A stretch of DNA of 64,000 nt from Christiangramia salexigens (GCF_001889005.1 NZ_CP018153.1:2142501-2206500); one strand, 5' to 3'; counted from the stretch's first letter, positions 18,007 through 29,400 are shown. The notes: generated by a model from the letters alone, not told the origin. Numbers and translations are program-made.

Positions 18007-18780
18007 TTAATTAAGTTTTTTGACCTTGATATAGTCTACATAGAATTTTGCAGGAAATATAGTGTCATCCACTTCGGGTCCACCAAAATTTCCACCTATT
18101 GCCATATTGATCAAAAAGTAAAAGTCCTTTCTGTAAGGGTAATGCTCATCATCATAAGCTTTCGGCGTAAATCTGTATACCTGATTTCCATCTACAAAAA
18201 ATTCGATATAATCTTTGGTCCAGATCGCTTTATAGGTATGATAACCTTCTTCAATATCCTCGAAATAGGATTTTTTGGTATTGATCGTTTCACCATGGCT
18301 GGCCGGGGTGTGCAGCGATGTAAACACCATATCCGGTTCCCTGCCAACATATTCCAGGATATCTATCTCTCCGCAGGCTGGCCAGCCCACGGTATCAATA
18401 TCTGAACCCAACATCCAGATCGCAGGCCAAAGCCCCGTTCCCGGAGCTAATTTTGCCTTAACTTCAATCTCACCATAGGTGAATTCTAAATTTCCCTTAG
18501 AGTTTATTTTCCCTGAATAATACTCTCCATCTTTTTTCACTGCGGTGATCACCAGGTTACCGTCTATTACCTCAACGTAATTCCGGTTGTACACCTGTTC
18601 TTCATTATTTCCCCATCCGCAAAGATTAGGGCAACCATCCCCTTCCTCGTAATTCCAGATGTCGGTATTTAAACTATCGCCATCAAAGTGTTCTTCGAAA
18701 ATGATCTCTTCCTGTGCACATACAGAATTAAACCCCAGAATTAAGCAAAATATGGCTAGCCGATTCAGTTTTAATTTCAT
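18007..18780 (-). CDS. GH16 endo-beta-1,3-glucanase (laminarinase)
   Basis: 257 residues: a signal peptide (LAIFCLILGFNSVCAQ) and one GH16 jelly-roll domain. The catalytic motif GEIDILEYVG gives Glu138 (nucleophile), Asp140 and Glu143 (acid/base); the preceding WPAIWMLG is typical of the GH16 laminarinase branch. It is expected to cut beta-1,3-glucan internally, and without a lipobox it is probably periplasmic or secreted. Its ATG overlaps the GH3 stop by one base (TAATG), making it the last gene of the laminarin operon. Laminarin specificity is inferred from family and operon. Confidence 0.91.
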   Translation of the reverse strand: MKLKLNRLAIFCLILGFNSVCAQEEIIFEEHFDGDSLNTDIWNYEEGDGCPNLCGWGNNEEQVYNRNYVEVIDGNLVITAVKKDGEYYSGKINSKGNLEFTYGEIEVKAKLAPGTGLWPAIWMLGSDIDTVGWPACGEIDILEYVGREPDMVFTSLHTPASHGETINTKKSYFEDIEEGYHTYKAIWTKDYIEFFVDGNQVYRFTPKAYDDEHYPYRKDFYFLINMAIGGNFGGPEVDDTIFPAKFYVDYIKVKKLN

Positions 18781-21056
18781 TATTTCTTATAATCCAATTT
18801 AACGCTTTTTACATCCTGTGAATTACCACCTACCATTAGTTCAAATTCACCTTCTTCGGCTTCCCATTTACCTGCCGCTGTGTAAAAAGACAACATTTTT
18901 TCGTCTATCACGAATTGAACGGTCTTGGTCTCTCCCGGCTCTAGTTGAACCATTTCAAAGCCTTTTAGTTCCTTAACAGGTCTTGATGAACTGGCCACGA
19001 GGTCTCGCAGGTATAATTGAACAACTTCTTTCCCTGCAACTTTACCTGAATTGGTAAGCTCCAGACTTAAAGTTACGTTTTCTCCGGATTTCATCTCATT
19101 GCTGGATAATTGCGGTTCTGCATATGCAAAACTTGTATAACTTAATCCATGTCCAAATGGGAACAATGCACCATTCTCAATATCGGTATAATGTGAATAG
19201 GTCACATGCGTTGGATTAGATGGTCGTCCTGTATTCTTATGATTATAATATAGAGGCTCCTGGCCTACTGCCCGAGGGAAGGAAACCGGAAGTTTACCTG
19301 ATGGATTATACTTCCCAAGCAGAACATCGGCGATCGCATTTCCACTTTCGCTTCCCAATTGCCATGCTTCGACAATTGCAGGTATGTTATTAGCAGACCA
19401 ATTGATCTCCATCGGTCTTCCGTTTATAAGCACAAGTACTATGTTCTTATTAACTGCATACACCTTTTCCAATAGTTCCTTTTGAAGTCCGGCAAGACCA
19501 ATATTTGCCTGACTACGGCCTTCACCAGATTGAAAGGCATCTTCGCCAAGAACCATTACCACAAGCTCAGCATTTTTTGCATTTGCCACCGCATCAGGAA
19601 TTCCTGAACGATCGGTCTCATTGATTTTTAATGGCATTAAAAAGCTTCTTTCACCTTCACCAAGACTTACTCCTTTAGAATAAGTGATCTTAGAAGCATC
19701 TTTGACCGCAGCTTTAAGACCTTCTACTACTGAAACAGCAGAATTCTTTTCTCCCTGTGCTCTCCAGTTCCCAATAGGTGTATCCTTGTCATCGGCCAAA
19801 GGCCCAATTACGGCAATACTTTTTACTGAAGATTTAATAGGGAGAAGACCATTTTGATTCTTTAGGAGTACAATGGATTTTCTTGCAATATCCCTCGCGG
19901 TTTTAGAGTGCTCTTCAAAAGAAATGCTTTTTAATAGCTCCGGATTTGAGTATCTATAAGGATCTTCAAATAACCCCATTTTAAATTTCACCCTTAATAT
20001 CCTTCTTACCGCATCATCGATAAGTTTTTCATCTACTTTACCTTCGTTAACCAATTGCTGAAGTCCGGCCTCATAAGCTCCGCCTTCCATATCGATATCA
20101 CTTCCTGCTTTAACAGCGATTTCTGAGGCATGCATCTTATCTTTTGCAAATCCGTGAGGAATCATTTCTGTAATTGATCCCCAGTCTGACACGACCAATC
20201 CATTCCAGTCCCATGCTCCTTTCAGGATCTCCCTTTGAAGACTTTCGCTGCCTGTTGCAGGAATACCATCAATGGTGTTAAAGGCATTCATAAAAGTAGC
20301 GACACCCGCATCTGCAGCGGCTTGAAATGGCGGTAAGACCACATTGTGAAGTTCATTTTTACCAATGTTCACAGCATTATAATCCTTTCCTCCTTCAGCA
20401 AGTCCATAACCCGCAAAATGCTTGGCAGTTGCAGCGATCGTTTTAGGATCTGACAGATCATCCCCCTGATAGCCTTTTACCTTGGCCACAGCAACCTTTG
20501 AAGTTAAATAGGTATCTTCTCCCGAACCTTCCATGATTCTTCCCCAACGGGCATCTCTGGAAATATCTATCATTGGAGAAAAGGTCCAGTTAATCCCATT
20601 TGCGGCAGATTCCAAAGCTGCAATTCTTGCTGATTCTTCCATCGCTTCAAGGTCCCAGCTCGCAGTTTCTCCTAGGGGCACCGGAAAAATAGTTTTATAC
20701 CCATGTATCACGTCATACCCGAACAACAAAGGGATCTTAATACGTGAATTCTCCATATTAAGTCTCTGAGCCTGCTCTGTGGCCTCTACAGACAAAACAT
20801 TTAACATAGAACCTACCAGTCCTTTTTTTAATCGTTCTTCTTTTTCTTTACTGCCTTTTTCGGAGGCAGGACCTGTGAGATCCCAGCTTCCGTTATATTG
20901 AACCATTTGTCCAACCTTTTCTTCCAATGTCATCAGGTTAAGAACTGAATCAACTTTAGTCTCGATGTTCTTAACCGAACTTGGAATTTCAGTTTTTTGG
21001 CAAAATGAGCTCAGGCCCATAAACAGGGCTGTTGTAAAAATTATATGTTTTTTCAT
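18780..21056 (-). CDS. GH3 beta-glucosidase (BglX-like)
   Basis: 758 residues with signal peptide (IIFTTALFMGLSSFCQ). The N-terminal GH3 barrel contains KHFAGYG (Lys212-His213) and the nucleophile Asp291 in VVSDWGSI; the second alpha/beta domain and a C-terminal fibronectin III-like domain (VVQLYLRD, ELKGFEMVQLEPGE) complete the usual three-domain order. It should release glucose from laminari-oligosaccharides in the periplasm. It is overlapped by the downstream GH16 and separated from the upstream GH16 lipoprotein by 67 bases that hold a hairpin. Confidence 0.94.
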   Translation of the reverse strand: MKKHIIFTTALFMGLSSFCQKTEIPSSVKNIETKVDSVLNLMTLEEKVGQMVQYNGSWDLTGPASEKGSKEKEERLKKGLVGSMLNVLSVEATEQAQRLNMENSRIKIPLLFGYDVIHGYKTIFPVPLGETASWDLEAMEESARIAALESAANGINWTFSPMIDISRDARWGRIMEGSGEDTYLTSKVAVAKVKGYQGDDLSDPKTIAATAKHFAGYGLAEGGKDYNAVNIGKNELHNVVLPPFQAAADAGVATFMNAFNTIDGIPATGSESLQREILKGAWDWNGLVVSDWGSITEMIPHGFAKDKMHASEIAVKAGSDIDMEGGAYEAGLQQLVNEGKVDEKLIDDAVRRILRVKFKMGLFEDPYRYSNPELLKSISFEEHSKTARDIARKSIVLLKNQNGLLPIKSSVKSIAVIGPLADDKDTPIGNWRAQGEKNSAVSVVEGLKAAVKDASKITYSKGVSLGEGERSFLMPLKINETDRSGIPDAVANAKNAELVVMVLGEDAFQSGEGRSQANIGLAGLQKELLEKVYAVNKNIVLVLINGRPMEINWSANNIPAIVEAWQLGSESGNAIADVLLGKYNPSGKLPVSFPRAVGQEPLYYNHKNTGRPSNPTHVTYSHYTDIENGALFPFGHGLSYTSFAYAEPQLSSNEMKSGENVTLSLELTNSGKVAGKEVVQLYLRDLVASSSRPVKELKGFEMVQLEPGETKTVQFVIDEKMLSFYTAAGKWEAEEGEFELMVGGNSQDVKSVKLDYKK

Positions 21057-21071
21057 AAAAAAATTATTAAA

Positions 21072-21099
21072 TCCCGGAAGCTAAGAATGGCTTCCGGGA
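21072..21099 (-). terminator. Intercistronic hairpin inside the laminarin operon
   Basis: A perfect 10-bp stem, TCCCGGAAGC (21072-21081) and GCTTCCGGGA (21090-21099), with an 8-base loop. Read on the minus strand it follows the GH16 lipoprotein stop and is followed by TTTAATAATTTTTTT just before the GH3 start. It may terminate part of the transcripts or mark an mRNA processing site, lowering GH3/GH16 expression relative to SusCD. Confidence 0.65.
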
Positions 21100-21123
21100 G
21101 TTTAAAATCTAACCCAACTTAGA

Positions 21124-22770
21124 TTATTGAAATACTTTCACGTAGTCGATCGCCATAGAAGACTCCTGAAAATCGTCGGCAATAGTTCCTCCAAGAGTCC
21201 CACCCATAGCAACATTAAGAAGCAGGTAGAAATCATCCTGAAAAGGTGTAGAATCATCATTATCAAATTCCAGATGAACTTCGCCATCCATTAAGAAGCT
21301 GATCTTTTCTGCCGTCCATTCCACTTCATAAATATGAAATTCAGAAGTTACATCCGTTAGATCAGTCACATCTCCAACGATTGCAGACCCGCCTGAATTC
21401 CCCGGAAAATGCAAGGCAGATGAAATTCTATCAGGATCATTTCCTACGAATTCCATGATATCCATTTCACCAACTCCGGGCCATGATTCTTCAGGCCAAT
21501 CGGCTCCAAGCATCCATATTGCAGGCCAGGTACCACCTCCCGCAGGGAGTTTAGCACGCACCTCAACTCTGCCATATGTGAATTCAAGTTTGTCTTTAGT
21601 AGTAATTCTTGCTGAAGTAAAATCAAAACCTCCCTCTGATTCTCTTTTAGCAGTGATTACAAGATTTCCATCCTGTACTTTTACATTGCTTTCTGAATCT
21701 GTATAATACTGGGACTCATTATTACCCCAGCCATTTGTTCCATTCCCAATCTCATAGTTCCAATTATCGGTATCCAAAGCTGCACCATCAAATTCATCTG
21801 ACCATAAAAGATCATTGAATTGAGACTGAAAGCCCTGTTCTCCACCTCCAGCATCTCCTACGATACCGTCTGGAGATGTAGTTAGGATAAGGTACCATGC
21901 CAGGAAGGTATCATTCCCCTGAACTGCACGAAGTACCATTTTATTTTCGCTAATGGAAAGAACTTCATAGTGATCCTGCCCAATGTAATAACTAATAAAT
22001 CCGTTACCTCCAATTTGCATAACAGTACCCGTAGATGCGTCTAAAGAGATTCCTGAACTAGCAGGGATCAACGAAACACTCACTTCTCCTTCCGGAGCTG
22101 AAGTGTCCAGACACTCATCAACAAATTCGGCTCCTGCTCCTCCAAACTGAGGAGTAAACTGCCAGTTCACAAAAGACTCGCCATTATCATTGTACTCATA
22201 TTGAATATTATCATTAGCATCAAGACTAAAGATCATTTTGTCATCATAGAAACATTCAGGCCCAAATCCCGGATCTCCCGAAAAGAAGCCTCCGCCATCA
22301 ACTATAGGTCCATCATCATTGGTATTCTGACCAACTCCCAGATGTCCTTTTACCCCAGAAGCGATATACCATGTTTTAGAATCTCCGCCAGTAAGCAATT
22401 GTTTGGTTTCAGGATCATTGAAATCGCTCCTTACCTCAACTTCAAGAGATTTAGAACTGCTAACACCGCCTTTGCCATAAGCCACTGCGGTAACCAGGTA
22501 GGTGTTAAGACCTACTCTGGTAAAGCGCTTGGTGAATTTACCCTCCGGAGCAACCGCAGAGCTTCCGTCAGGAAAAACAAATTTATAGGTAATTGCATTA
22601 TTTGCCGTTGCCGTGAATGTTACCAGTCCCGAACCATCGTCACTAATTGCGGTAGCTACCTGAAGGTTTGAAGGCACCAAGATAGTATCAAGACTGAGAT
22701 CATCATCCTGGCAACCAGACATTATCAGGCTAACTGCAAGTAAGCTAAAAAGTATTTTAAAATATCTCAT
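21124..22770 (-). CDS. Surface lipoprotein GH16 laminarinase with N-terminal PKD-like domain
   Basis: 548 residues. A lipobox (LIMSGC, Cys20) followed by QDDD fits the Bacteroidota surface-lipoprotein export pattern. Residues about 35-115 form a PKD-like beta-sandwich, about 120-310 a beta-rich region of unclear identity that may bind glycan, and about 320-548 the GH16 domain with GEMDIMEFVG (Glu435, Asp437, Glu440). It is inferred to be the outer-surface endo-beta-1,3-glucanase that feeds oligosaccharides to the SusC/SusD pair encoded upstream. It starts 14 bases after the PKD/CBM lipoprotein gene. Confidence 0.92.
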   Translation of the reverse strand: MRYFKILFSLLAVSLIMSGCQDDDLSLDTILVPSNLQVATAISDDGSGLVTFTATANNAITYKFVFPDGSSAVAPEGKFTKRFTRVGLNTYLVTAVAYGKGGVSSSKSLEVEVRSDFNDPETKQLLTGGDSKTWYIASGVKGHLGVGQNTNDDGPIVDGGGFFSGDPGFGPECFYDDKMIFSLDANDNIQYEYNDNGESFVNWQFTPQFGGAGAEFVDECLDTSAPEGEVSVSLIPASSGISLDASTGTVMQIGGNGFISYYIGQDHYEVLSISENKMVLRAVQGNDTFLAWYLILTTSPDGIVGDAGGGEQGFQSQFNDLLWSDEFDGAALDTDNWNYEIGNGTNGWGNNESQYYTDSESNVKVQDGNLVITAKRESEGGFDFTSARITTKDKLEFTYGRVEVRAKLPAGGGTWPAIWMLGADWPEESWPGVGEMDIMEFVGNDPDRISSALHFPGNSGGSAIVGDVTDLTDVTSEFHIYEVEWTAEKISFLMDGEVHLEFDNDDSTPFQDDFYLLLNVAMGGTLGGTIADDFQESSMAIDYVKVFQ

Positions 22771-22784
22771 AGTTCTCTTTTTTC

Positions 22785-24929
22785 CTAGTTATGGAAGTAC
22801 AAATTATCTATATAGAATGTACCGCCATTATCTGGCTGAACATCAAATTTGAATTGAAAAACATCATTGATAGAAAGCCCCTGACTAGTAAATTCTGATA
22901 ATGGAATTTCTATACTGTTCCACTGATTTGGAGTTACATCCAGGCTTACTGATTTTTCTCCTGTACTGCTGATAAGGAAGAATGGAATGGATGTGTAATC
23001 TCCAGACCAAACATCAATATGAACTGTTTGAAAAGCTGAAGCATCTATATTTTCACCAATATCGATTCCCTGATAATTTGCATTGCTATATTTTATAGCA
23101 GCATTCCCATTTAAATCAACCATTTCATATGTTGTGGACTGGTTCCAATTTGGAAAATAGTTAACATTTGCAGGATCATCATATGTATCACTAAAAATAG
23201 ATTTTACATCTCCAGCTCCTACCGTTGGTGTTGGAGCTGCTGCGGTAGGATCTGCAATTACAGCAGCCGTACCATCGGTTTGTTTCAGGTCATCGATATA
23301 ATAAACATCGCCGTCACAGGCTGCTCCTCTTTCAAAGTAAAGTATGATACTTTTGAAGGTCTTGTCATCTACGTCAGAAAAATCAAAAGTTAATTCCTGC
23401 CAGACACCAACTTCGGTGATCTGAGCCACTCTTTCTTCAGCCGGGTCTACATTTGGATGCGGTTCAAACTCTAATCTTAAGGTTACATCTGTAACCTGAT
23501 TTTCAGCAAGAACTTTTAATGTGAACACTTTTTTATCTGTGCTGGTAAAGTCCATAGATGTTTGCAGACCTTTCCCTATTCCTGCCCAAACTTCACATGG
23601 ATCATTCTTAACGATTTTTCCAACATTACAACTCTGATTAATTCCATCGGTTACCGGATTTCTGGTAATAGAAGCTGCAACGTTTCCAAAACCGTCAAAA
23701 GAATGGTCAAGATCGTCTGTTTTAAATGTCCAGTTTATAGCTCCGTTGGCAGGATCTATGTTTTCCTCTGTTTCAGCTGTACAATCGGGTAATTCACTCT
23801 TCTGCATAACATTGTCAAAATAGAACTTGCCTGCGGTAAAGCCTCCTCCATCAACAAATACCACCATAGTTTCATATTGCCCTGTAGGAACAAAAGGCTC
23901 ACCAACTCCCTGGCTACCATCTATAAAACTCTTAACCGCATCTGTACCAAAATCGAAGGTTAAGTCTTCCCAACCATTTCCAGGGTGAGTTATCTTCACT
24001 TCATTTGCTCGAGCATCGTTCACTCCGCCTTCAAATTTTAATAACACAGAGATCTCAACTTCAGACCACATTTTCATATCAATCTTCTTGGCATCGCCAG
24101 AGAAATCAACGGGTTCACCAAGTGCAAACGCGACTCCTTCCCATTCAGATCCTGAATTTGTTAATTCACCTACCATAGATTCTTCTGAATTCGCTCCAGA
24201 AAGATCAGGATTGGTCACCAGGCTAAATTCTGCCCCGTTAAATGTTCCGATAGCTGCATAATTAACAAGTGGGTTATCAAAAGAAATAGGCAACTTAAGT
24301 GGATCACTCGGTTCCGGAATGGTAACAATCATGCTTTTCTCTATAGTTGCAGCACCGGCACCTTTAGCTACTACTCTTAAGAGATAAACTCCCGGAGTTT
24401 CGTAGGTATACTCTATAGCTTCATTAGGCATTAATTGCGTAGGTTCCTCATCATCTACATCTCCAAAATACACTTCAAAAAGCGTAGCGTAATCTGCCGA
24501 AGCACTAAGACTAATCTTAGCAGGGTTACTGGCAGGCTGATCTATATTGATCAATAGATTTTCTGGTTTTCTAAATGAAATTGTGAGTCTTTGGTTAAAC
24601 TCACTTGTTAATCCAGAAGGACTAATAGCCACCACTCTCACAAAATACTCTCCTTCAGCATAAACATGCGTAAGGCTATCACCGGCAGAGATCTCGGTAG
24701 CCGTTTCATTTTCGGTATCTCCAAAATATACCTGAAACATAGATGCTCCCTCTCCACTTGGAGTGATCGTAACTGTACCTGTATCATCCTGAGTTACCTC
24801 GAAATCTGCAGTTACATTAACTGGAGCTGAGATGTCCTGAAATGCGTAATTGGTTATTTCTTCTTCATCACAGGCCGTGAAACACAGTAATGAGATCGCT
24901 AGAACTGCTAAAAATTGTAATATTCTCAT
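22785..24929 (-). CDS. PKD and carbohydrate-binding surface lipoprotein of the laminarin locus
   Basis: 714 residues with lipobox Cys20 (CFTAC) followed by DEEE. Two PKD-like repeats (about 35-120 and 122-210, each with FQVYFGD or FEVYFGD) precede three jelly-roll modules that read like carbohydrate-binding domains (about 215-375, 385-555 and 575-714), each ending in a KFYFDNV, VYYIDDL or TFYIDNL strand. No catalytic motif is seen. Its position right after SusD suggests a surface glycan-binding protein that captures laminarin (inference). The modules look like internal duplications. Confidence 0.8.
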   Translation of the reverse strand: MRILQFLAVLAISLLCFTACDEEEITNYAFQDISAPVNVTADFEVTQDDTGTVTITPSGEGASMFQVYFGDTENETATEISAGDSLTHVYAEGEYFVRVVAISPSGLTSEFNQRLTISFRKPENLLINIDQPASNPAKISLSASADYATLFEVYFGDVDDEEPTQLMPNEAIEYTYETPGVYLLRVVAKGAGAATIEKSMIVTIPEPSDPLKLPISFDNPLVNYAAIGTFNGAEFSLVTNPDLSGANSEESMVGELTNSGSEWEGVAFALGEPVDFSGDAKKIDMKMWSEVEISVLLKFEGGVNDARANEVKITHPGNGWEDLTFDFGTDAVKSFIDGSQGVGEPFVPTGQYETMVVFVDGGGFTAGKFYFDNVMQKSELPDCTAETEENIDPANGAINWTFKTDDLDHSFDGFGNVAASITRNPVTDGINQSCNVGKIVKNDPCEVWAGIGKGLQTSMDFTSTDKKVFTLKVLAENQVTDVTLRLEFEPHPNVDPAEERVAQITEVGVWQELTFDFSDVDDKTFKSIILYFERGAACDGDVYYIDDLKQTDGTAAVIADPTAAAPTPTVGAGDVKSIFSDTYDDPANVNYFPNWNQSTTYEMVDLNGNAAIKYSNANYQGIDIGENIDASAFQTVHIDVWSGDYTSIPFFLISSTGEKSVSLDVTPNQWNSIEIPLSEFTSQGLSINDVFQFKFDVQPDNGGTFYIDNLYFHN

Positions 24930-24954
24930 CTTAAAAATTTTAATTTTTTATTTT

Positions 24955-26418
24955 TTAGTAACCTGGGTTTTGTTGCCAGTTGTTGCCGGCTAATTCAATC
25001 TCTATAGAGGGTATTGGAAACAATTCATGCTTCCCAACCACGAAACCATCAATCTCATTCGCAGCTCTACCTGTACGCACAAGATCAAAGAATCTGTGAC
25101 CTTCGCCAACAAGTTCCAATCTGCGGTCTTTATAGATCTGTTCTAAAAGGTTCGCACCGCTAAAAGCGACAGGATCCAGATCTGCACGTTCTCTAACCAA
25201 ATTCAGGTAGTTTCTCGCCTTATCTTCATCTGGACTGGATTTTTTATAATTTGCTTCAGCCGCCATAAGCAGGACATCTGCGAATCTTATCGCTCTGTAA
25301 TTATTTGGGTTAGTAAGGTTAGCATCCCCAGTGTTAAGATCTCCCTTACGCGCGATATACTTACGGTTATAATATCCCGTATGTTCAAAACCTTCAGCAT
25401 AAGTTGCTCCGGTTTCATTTGCCCAGGCTACAATATCAAGAATAGCAACATCTTTTCTCGCATCTCCCGATGTGAATGCATCTACCACTTCCTGAACAGG
25501 TACATTAAAGCTGAATCCAGAATCAAAAACAGGTCCGCTGTAATTTCTTATTCCGTTAAAACCAACGGCAACATTACCTTCACTACATTGAAGACATCCA
25601 AACCCTGCACCTTCTTTATCGGTGTACTGTACTTCAAAAACAGATTCGATATTATTTTCGAAATCATTTTCAAACATCTTATCATAATCTTCAAGAAGCG
25701 CATATGGACCAGCGATCACTTTTTCAAAAGCTGAAGCTGCATCGGCAAATTCATTTTGATAAAGATGAGCCTTACCAAGCAAAGCATTGGCGGCACCGGA
25801 AGTGATCCTTCCTTCTTCTGCCTGAACGGCAGGAAGGTTGGCAGCAGCAAACTGAAGGTCTGACTCTATAAGCGCATAAACCTCGGCCTTTGGTGCTCTT
25901 GAAATATTGAACTGCTCACCAAACTGAATTCTTTTATCTATTGCCAATGGCACATCTCCAAACCATTTAACCAGTTCGAAGTAATAATAAGCTCTTAAAA
26001 ACCTTGCCTGCGCAATGATCTGCTCTTTCCCGGCAAAATCTGTTTTATCCTGAAATTCCAGAATGTAATTTGCACGATTTACTCCTGCGAACATCCAACC
26101 CCAGATATCACGTAATTGCTGATTTACAGGAGTGTGTACCATATCGTCTATTTCCTGAATTCCAGGAACGTCGGTTGCACTTTCACCTCCCGCAAGGGTG
26201 TTATCTGATGCGATCTCTCCAAGCATCACATTAATATATGTGGACTGAAGTAGATCATAGGCAGCCACTAAGGCTAGTTCATAATCTTCCTGACTATTAA
26301 AATAGTCCTCGGAATTCGCATCTTCACTTACAACATCTACAAAATCGTCACTACAAGCAGTAGTAAGTAGGATTGCAATAGCAAAGATCCATTTGATCTG
26401 ATATATTTTCGTTTTCAT
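24955..26418 (-). CDS. SusD/RagB family nutrient-binding outer-membrane lipoprotein (laminarin locus)
   Basis: 487 residues. Lipobox Cys22 (TTACSDD), the N-terminal SusD helices (EDYELALVAAYDLLQ, RANYILE, QARFLRAYYYFELVKWFGDVPL) and the C-terminal RagB/SusD region (RAIRFADVLLMAAEANYK, RRLELVGEGHRFFDLVRTG) are all clear. SusD proteins form the lid of the SusC transporter and hold the glycan at the cell surface. It starts 4 bases after susC in the same operon. Glucan specificity is inferred from the neighbouring GH16/GH3 enzymes. Confidence 0.94.
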   Translation of the reverse strand: MKTKIYQIKWIFAIAILLTTACSDDFVDVVSEDANSEDYFNSQEDYELALVAAYDLLQSTYINVMLGEIASDNTLAGGESATDVPGIQEIDDMVHTPVNQQLRDIWGWMFAGVNRANYILEFQDKTDFAGKEQIIAQARFLRAYYYFELVKWFGDVPLAIDKRIQFGEQFNISRAPKAEVYALIESDLQFAAANLPAVQAEEGRITSGAANALLGKAHLYQNEFADAASAFEKVIAGPYALLEDYDKMFENDFENNIESVFEVQYTDKEGAGFGCLQCSEGNVAVGFNGIRNYSGPVFDSGFSFNVPVQEVVDAFTSGDARKDVAILDIVAWANETGATYAEGFEHTGYYNRKYIARKGDLNTGDANLTNPNNYRAIRFADVLLMAAEANYKKSSPDEDKARNYLNLVRERADLDPVAFSGANLLEQIYKDRRLELVGEGHRFFDLVRTGRAANEIDGFVVGKHELFPIPSIEIELAGNNWQQNPGY

Positions 26419-26422
26419 CTAA

Positions 26423-29400
26423 TTAAAATTTCAAATTAACACCCATCATATAAACTCTTGGAACGGGATAGAATCCCTGATCTATTCCTCCACCTATTGG
26501 TGAGCCTGAAGAAGCTGACGGGTCATATCCTTTATATTCGGTAAGCGTGAAAGCATTATTTACCGATGCATATAATCTGATCTTTCTTAAACCTGCCGCA
26601 GACATCATATCCTCGTTAAAAGTGTATCCCAGTTGAACATTCTGTAGCCTTAAATAAGAACCATCCTCCACATAAAAGTCTGAAAACAGATTGTTCGAAT
26701 TTGCTCCTACAGTTACTCTTGGAAAGCTATCTGTTGAGCCCGGACCAGTCCATCTATCCAAATGATAAAGCGTCTTATTGGTCAATGGTTGATTACGCTC
26801 ATAATTCCTTACTATGTCGTTTCCAATTGAAGCAAACGCATAAGCGTTGAAGTCAAAATTCTTATAAGTGAATCCCATATTCATACCCATAGTTACCTCA
26901 GGGATCGGGTCTCCAATATTAACTCTATCGTCTGTATCAATTTTCCCATCATTGTTCTGATCTACAAATCTAAGATCGCCGGGTGCTGCATTCGCCTGAG
27001 TAGCGTGCGCATCCACCTCAGCCTGTGACTGGAATAATCCATTGGTTTCCAGACCATAGAAATACCCAAGCGGCTGACCTGCCTCCATTCTGGAAGGCGG
27101 ATCAAGTCCAATTCCAAAAGAACCTCCGGTAATGAAACCACTGTCGCTGTTTACAAAGATCACTTCGTTATCCAGCGTTGTGAAGTTATAATTGATATTG
27201 AATTTAAAATTGTCGTTTAGATTTTGAGAGTACCCCATCTGAAATTCAAAACCGCTGTTCTCTACGATTCCGGCATTAATAACCGGTGGCGCAGCGCCTG
27301 GAGCAGATGCTCCAAGAATTCCCGACACCTGTGCAACTACAAGCAGGTCTTCTGTTCTTTTCTTAAAGTAATCTGCTGTAATTTCCAGTTTAGATCCCAA
27401 AAGTCTTGCATCCACACCAATATCCAGAGTTTTCTGCTTTTCCCATTTAATCTGAGGGTTAGCAAGTGCTCCCCCGGCAGATCCAAAAACCAGTTCGTTA
27501 TCAAAAACATAACTTCCCTCTCCATTAAGTAAGGATACATATCTAAAATCCGGAATACGGTCGTTACCAATAACACCATAACTACCTCTGAATTTTAGAA
27601 AATTCAGGAAGTCACTGTCTTTAAGGAAGCTTTCATCAGAAGCTATCCAACCAACAGAGGCTGATGGGAAATAACCAAATTTATTCTCTGGCCCGAATTT
27701 GGAAGATCCATCTCTACGAATAACTCCGGAAAATAAGTACTTCCCATCATAGTCATATTGAATTCTACTGAAATAGGATAATAACCTTGCATCGAAGGTA
27801 TCCCCTCCATTAAGAAAATTATCCACTACATCTATTGAGTTTTCTATGCTCGCATTGGCATAAGAATTCCCAGGAACTTCAAAACCGGTAAACCCATTAA
27901 AATCACCAGTGGTTTTGAAAACGGACATTCCCAATAGCACTTTTAGGTTGTGCTTATCGAATTTATCGTTGTAGGTGATAAAATTATCTAAAGTATAATC
28001 ACGGAAAAAGTCATTATTTTCTGTAACCCTGTTTCTGTCAACGTTGAATACTTTTCCTGAACCATAGAATACTTCGGGGAAAAATGCTTTTCCGTCCACT
28101 TCAGCATAGTTGAATTGAAATTGTGATTTAGCCGTTAGCTTATCCCAAAGCTTATATTCCAGCCCTACTACACCACTAATTTTGTTTACTTCACTATCAT
28201 TAAAGGTATTTGCGATCTGAGCGATAGGGTTGATAACTTCATTTCCAAGCCCTTCGGCAAGAGTATATTCTCCGTTTGCATCCCTCACATCAAAAGTAGG
28301 GGTCATGTTCAGTGCATTGAATAACACAGAACCTAAAGCATTTTCCGGTAAACTTTTTCTTGTTGTTCTCGTGTAGATTCCTGAAGTATTAAATTTCAGG
28401 TTATCTATGATCTCAATAGTATAATTCAATCTGGCAGTTAAACGATCATAATTAGAACTGCTGCCTCCAACAATTCCATCCTGATTAAAGTAACCTGCTC
28501 CGAAGGAATAGGTAGATTTATCTCCACCGCCTGAAATATTAAAGTTAATATCTGAAATAGGAGACTGTCTAAAGACCTCGTCCTGCCAGTCGGTTCCCAT
28601 TCCAAGACCTCTGAAAACAGGGTAAGGAGGATTAAGACCTGCCGCAGCGTGAGCCTCATTTATAATCACGGCATATTCTGTCGCATTAAGAACAGGGATC
28701 TCTCGGGTAGTTTCCTGAATACCTGAATAAGCATCAAAATCCACCTTAATATCGGTATTGCGTTTTCCGGATTTCGTGGTGATAAGGATAACCCCGTTAG
28801 CAGCACGAACCCCATAGATACCTGCAGTAGCATCTTTAAGAACATTTATGTTCTCTATATCGTTAGGGTTTATAACACTAAGATCTTCTATAACGTTTCC
28901 ATCTACAAGTATTAATGGTCTGTTATCCCCATTAGTACTAATACCCCTAATATTGATAGTTGCGGCGCTACCGGGGGAACCGGATTGGGAAGTGATATTC
29001 ACACCCGCAACTCTTCCCTGTAAAGCCTGCTCAACACGGGCAGGATTAAGATCCTCTATGGTTTGCGAACCTACTACGCTTACAGCTCCAGTAATCTCTT
29101 TCTTGGTTTGAGTACCATAGCCGATTACCACTATTTCACTTAAGGCTTCAGTATCGTTTTGTAACTGTACCGTAATAGTCTGTTTTTCACTAACTGACAC
29201 CTCTTTTGGCAGAAAGCCTACATAACTAAACACAAGCACGTCGCCCGTATTTAAATTATCTATTGTAAAGTTACCGTCAAAATCTGTAGTAGTTCCTCTG
29301 GCTTCATTTTTTACAATAACGTTCACACCTAATAATGGTATTTCATTTTCGTCTATAACCTTTCCACTAACCGAAAAGGTTTGCGCGTAACCGGCAAACA

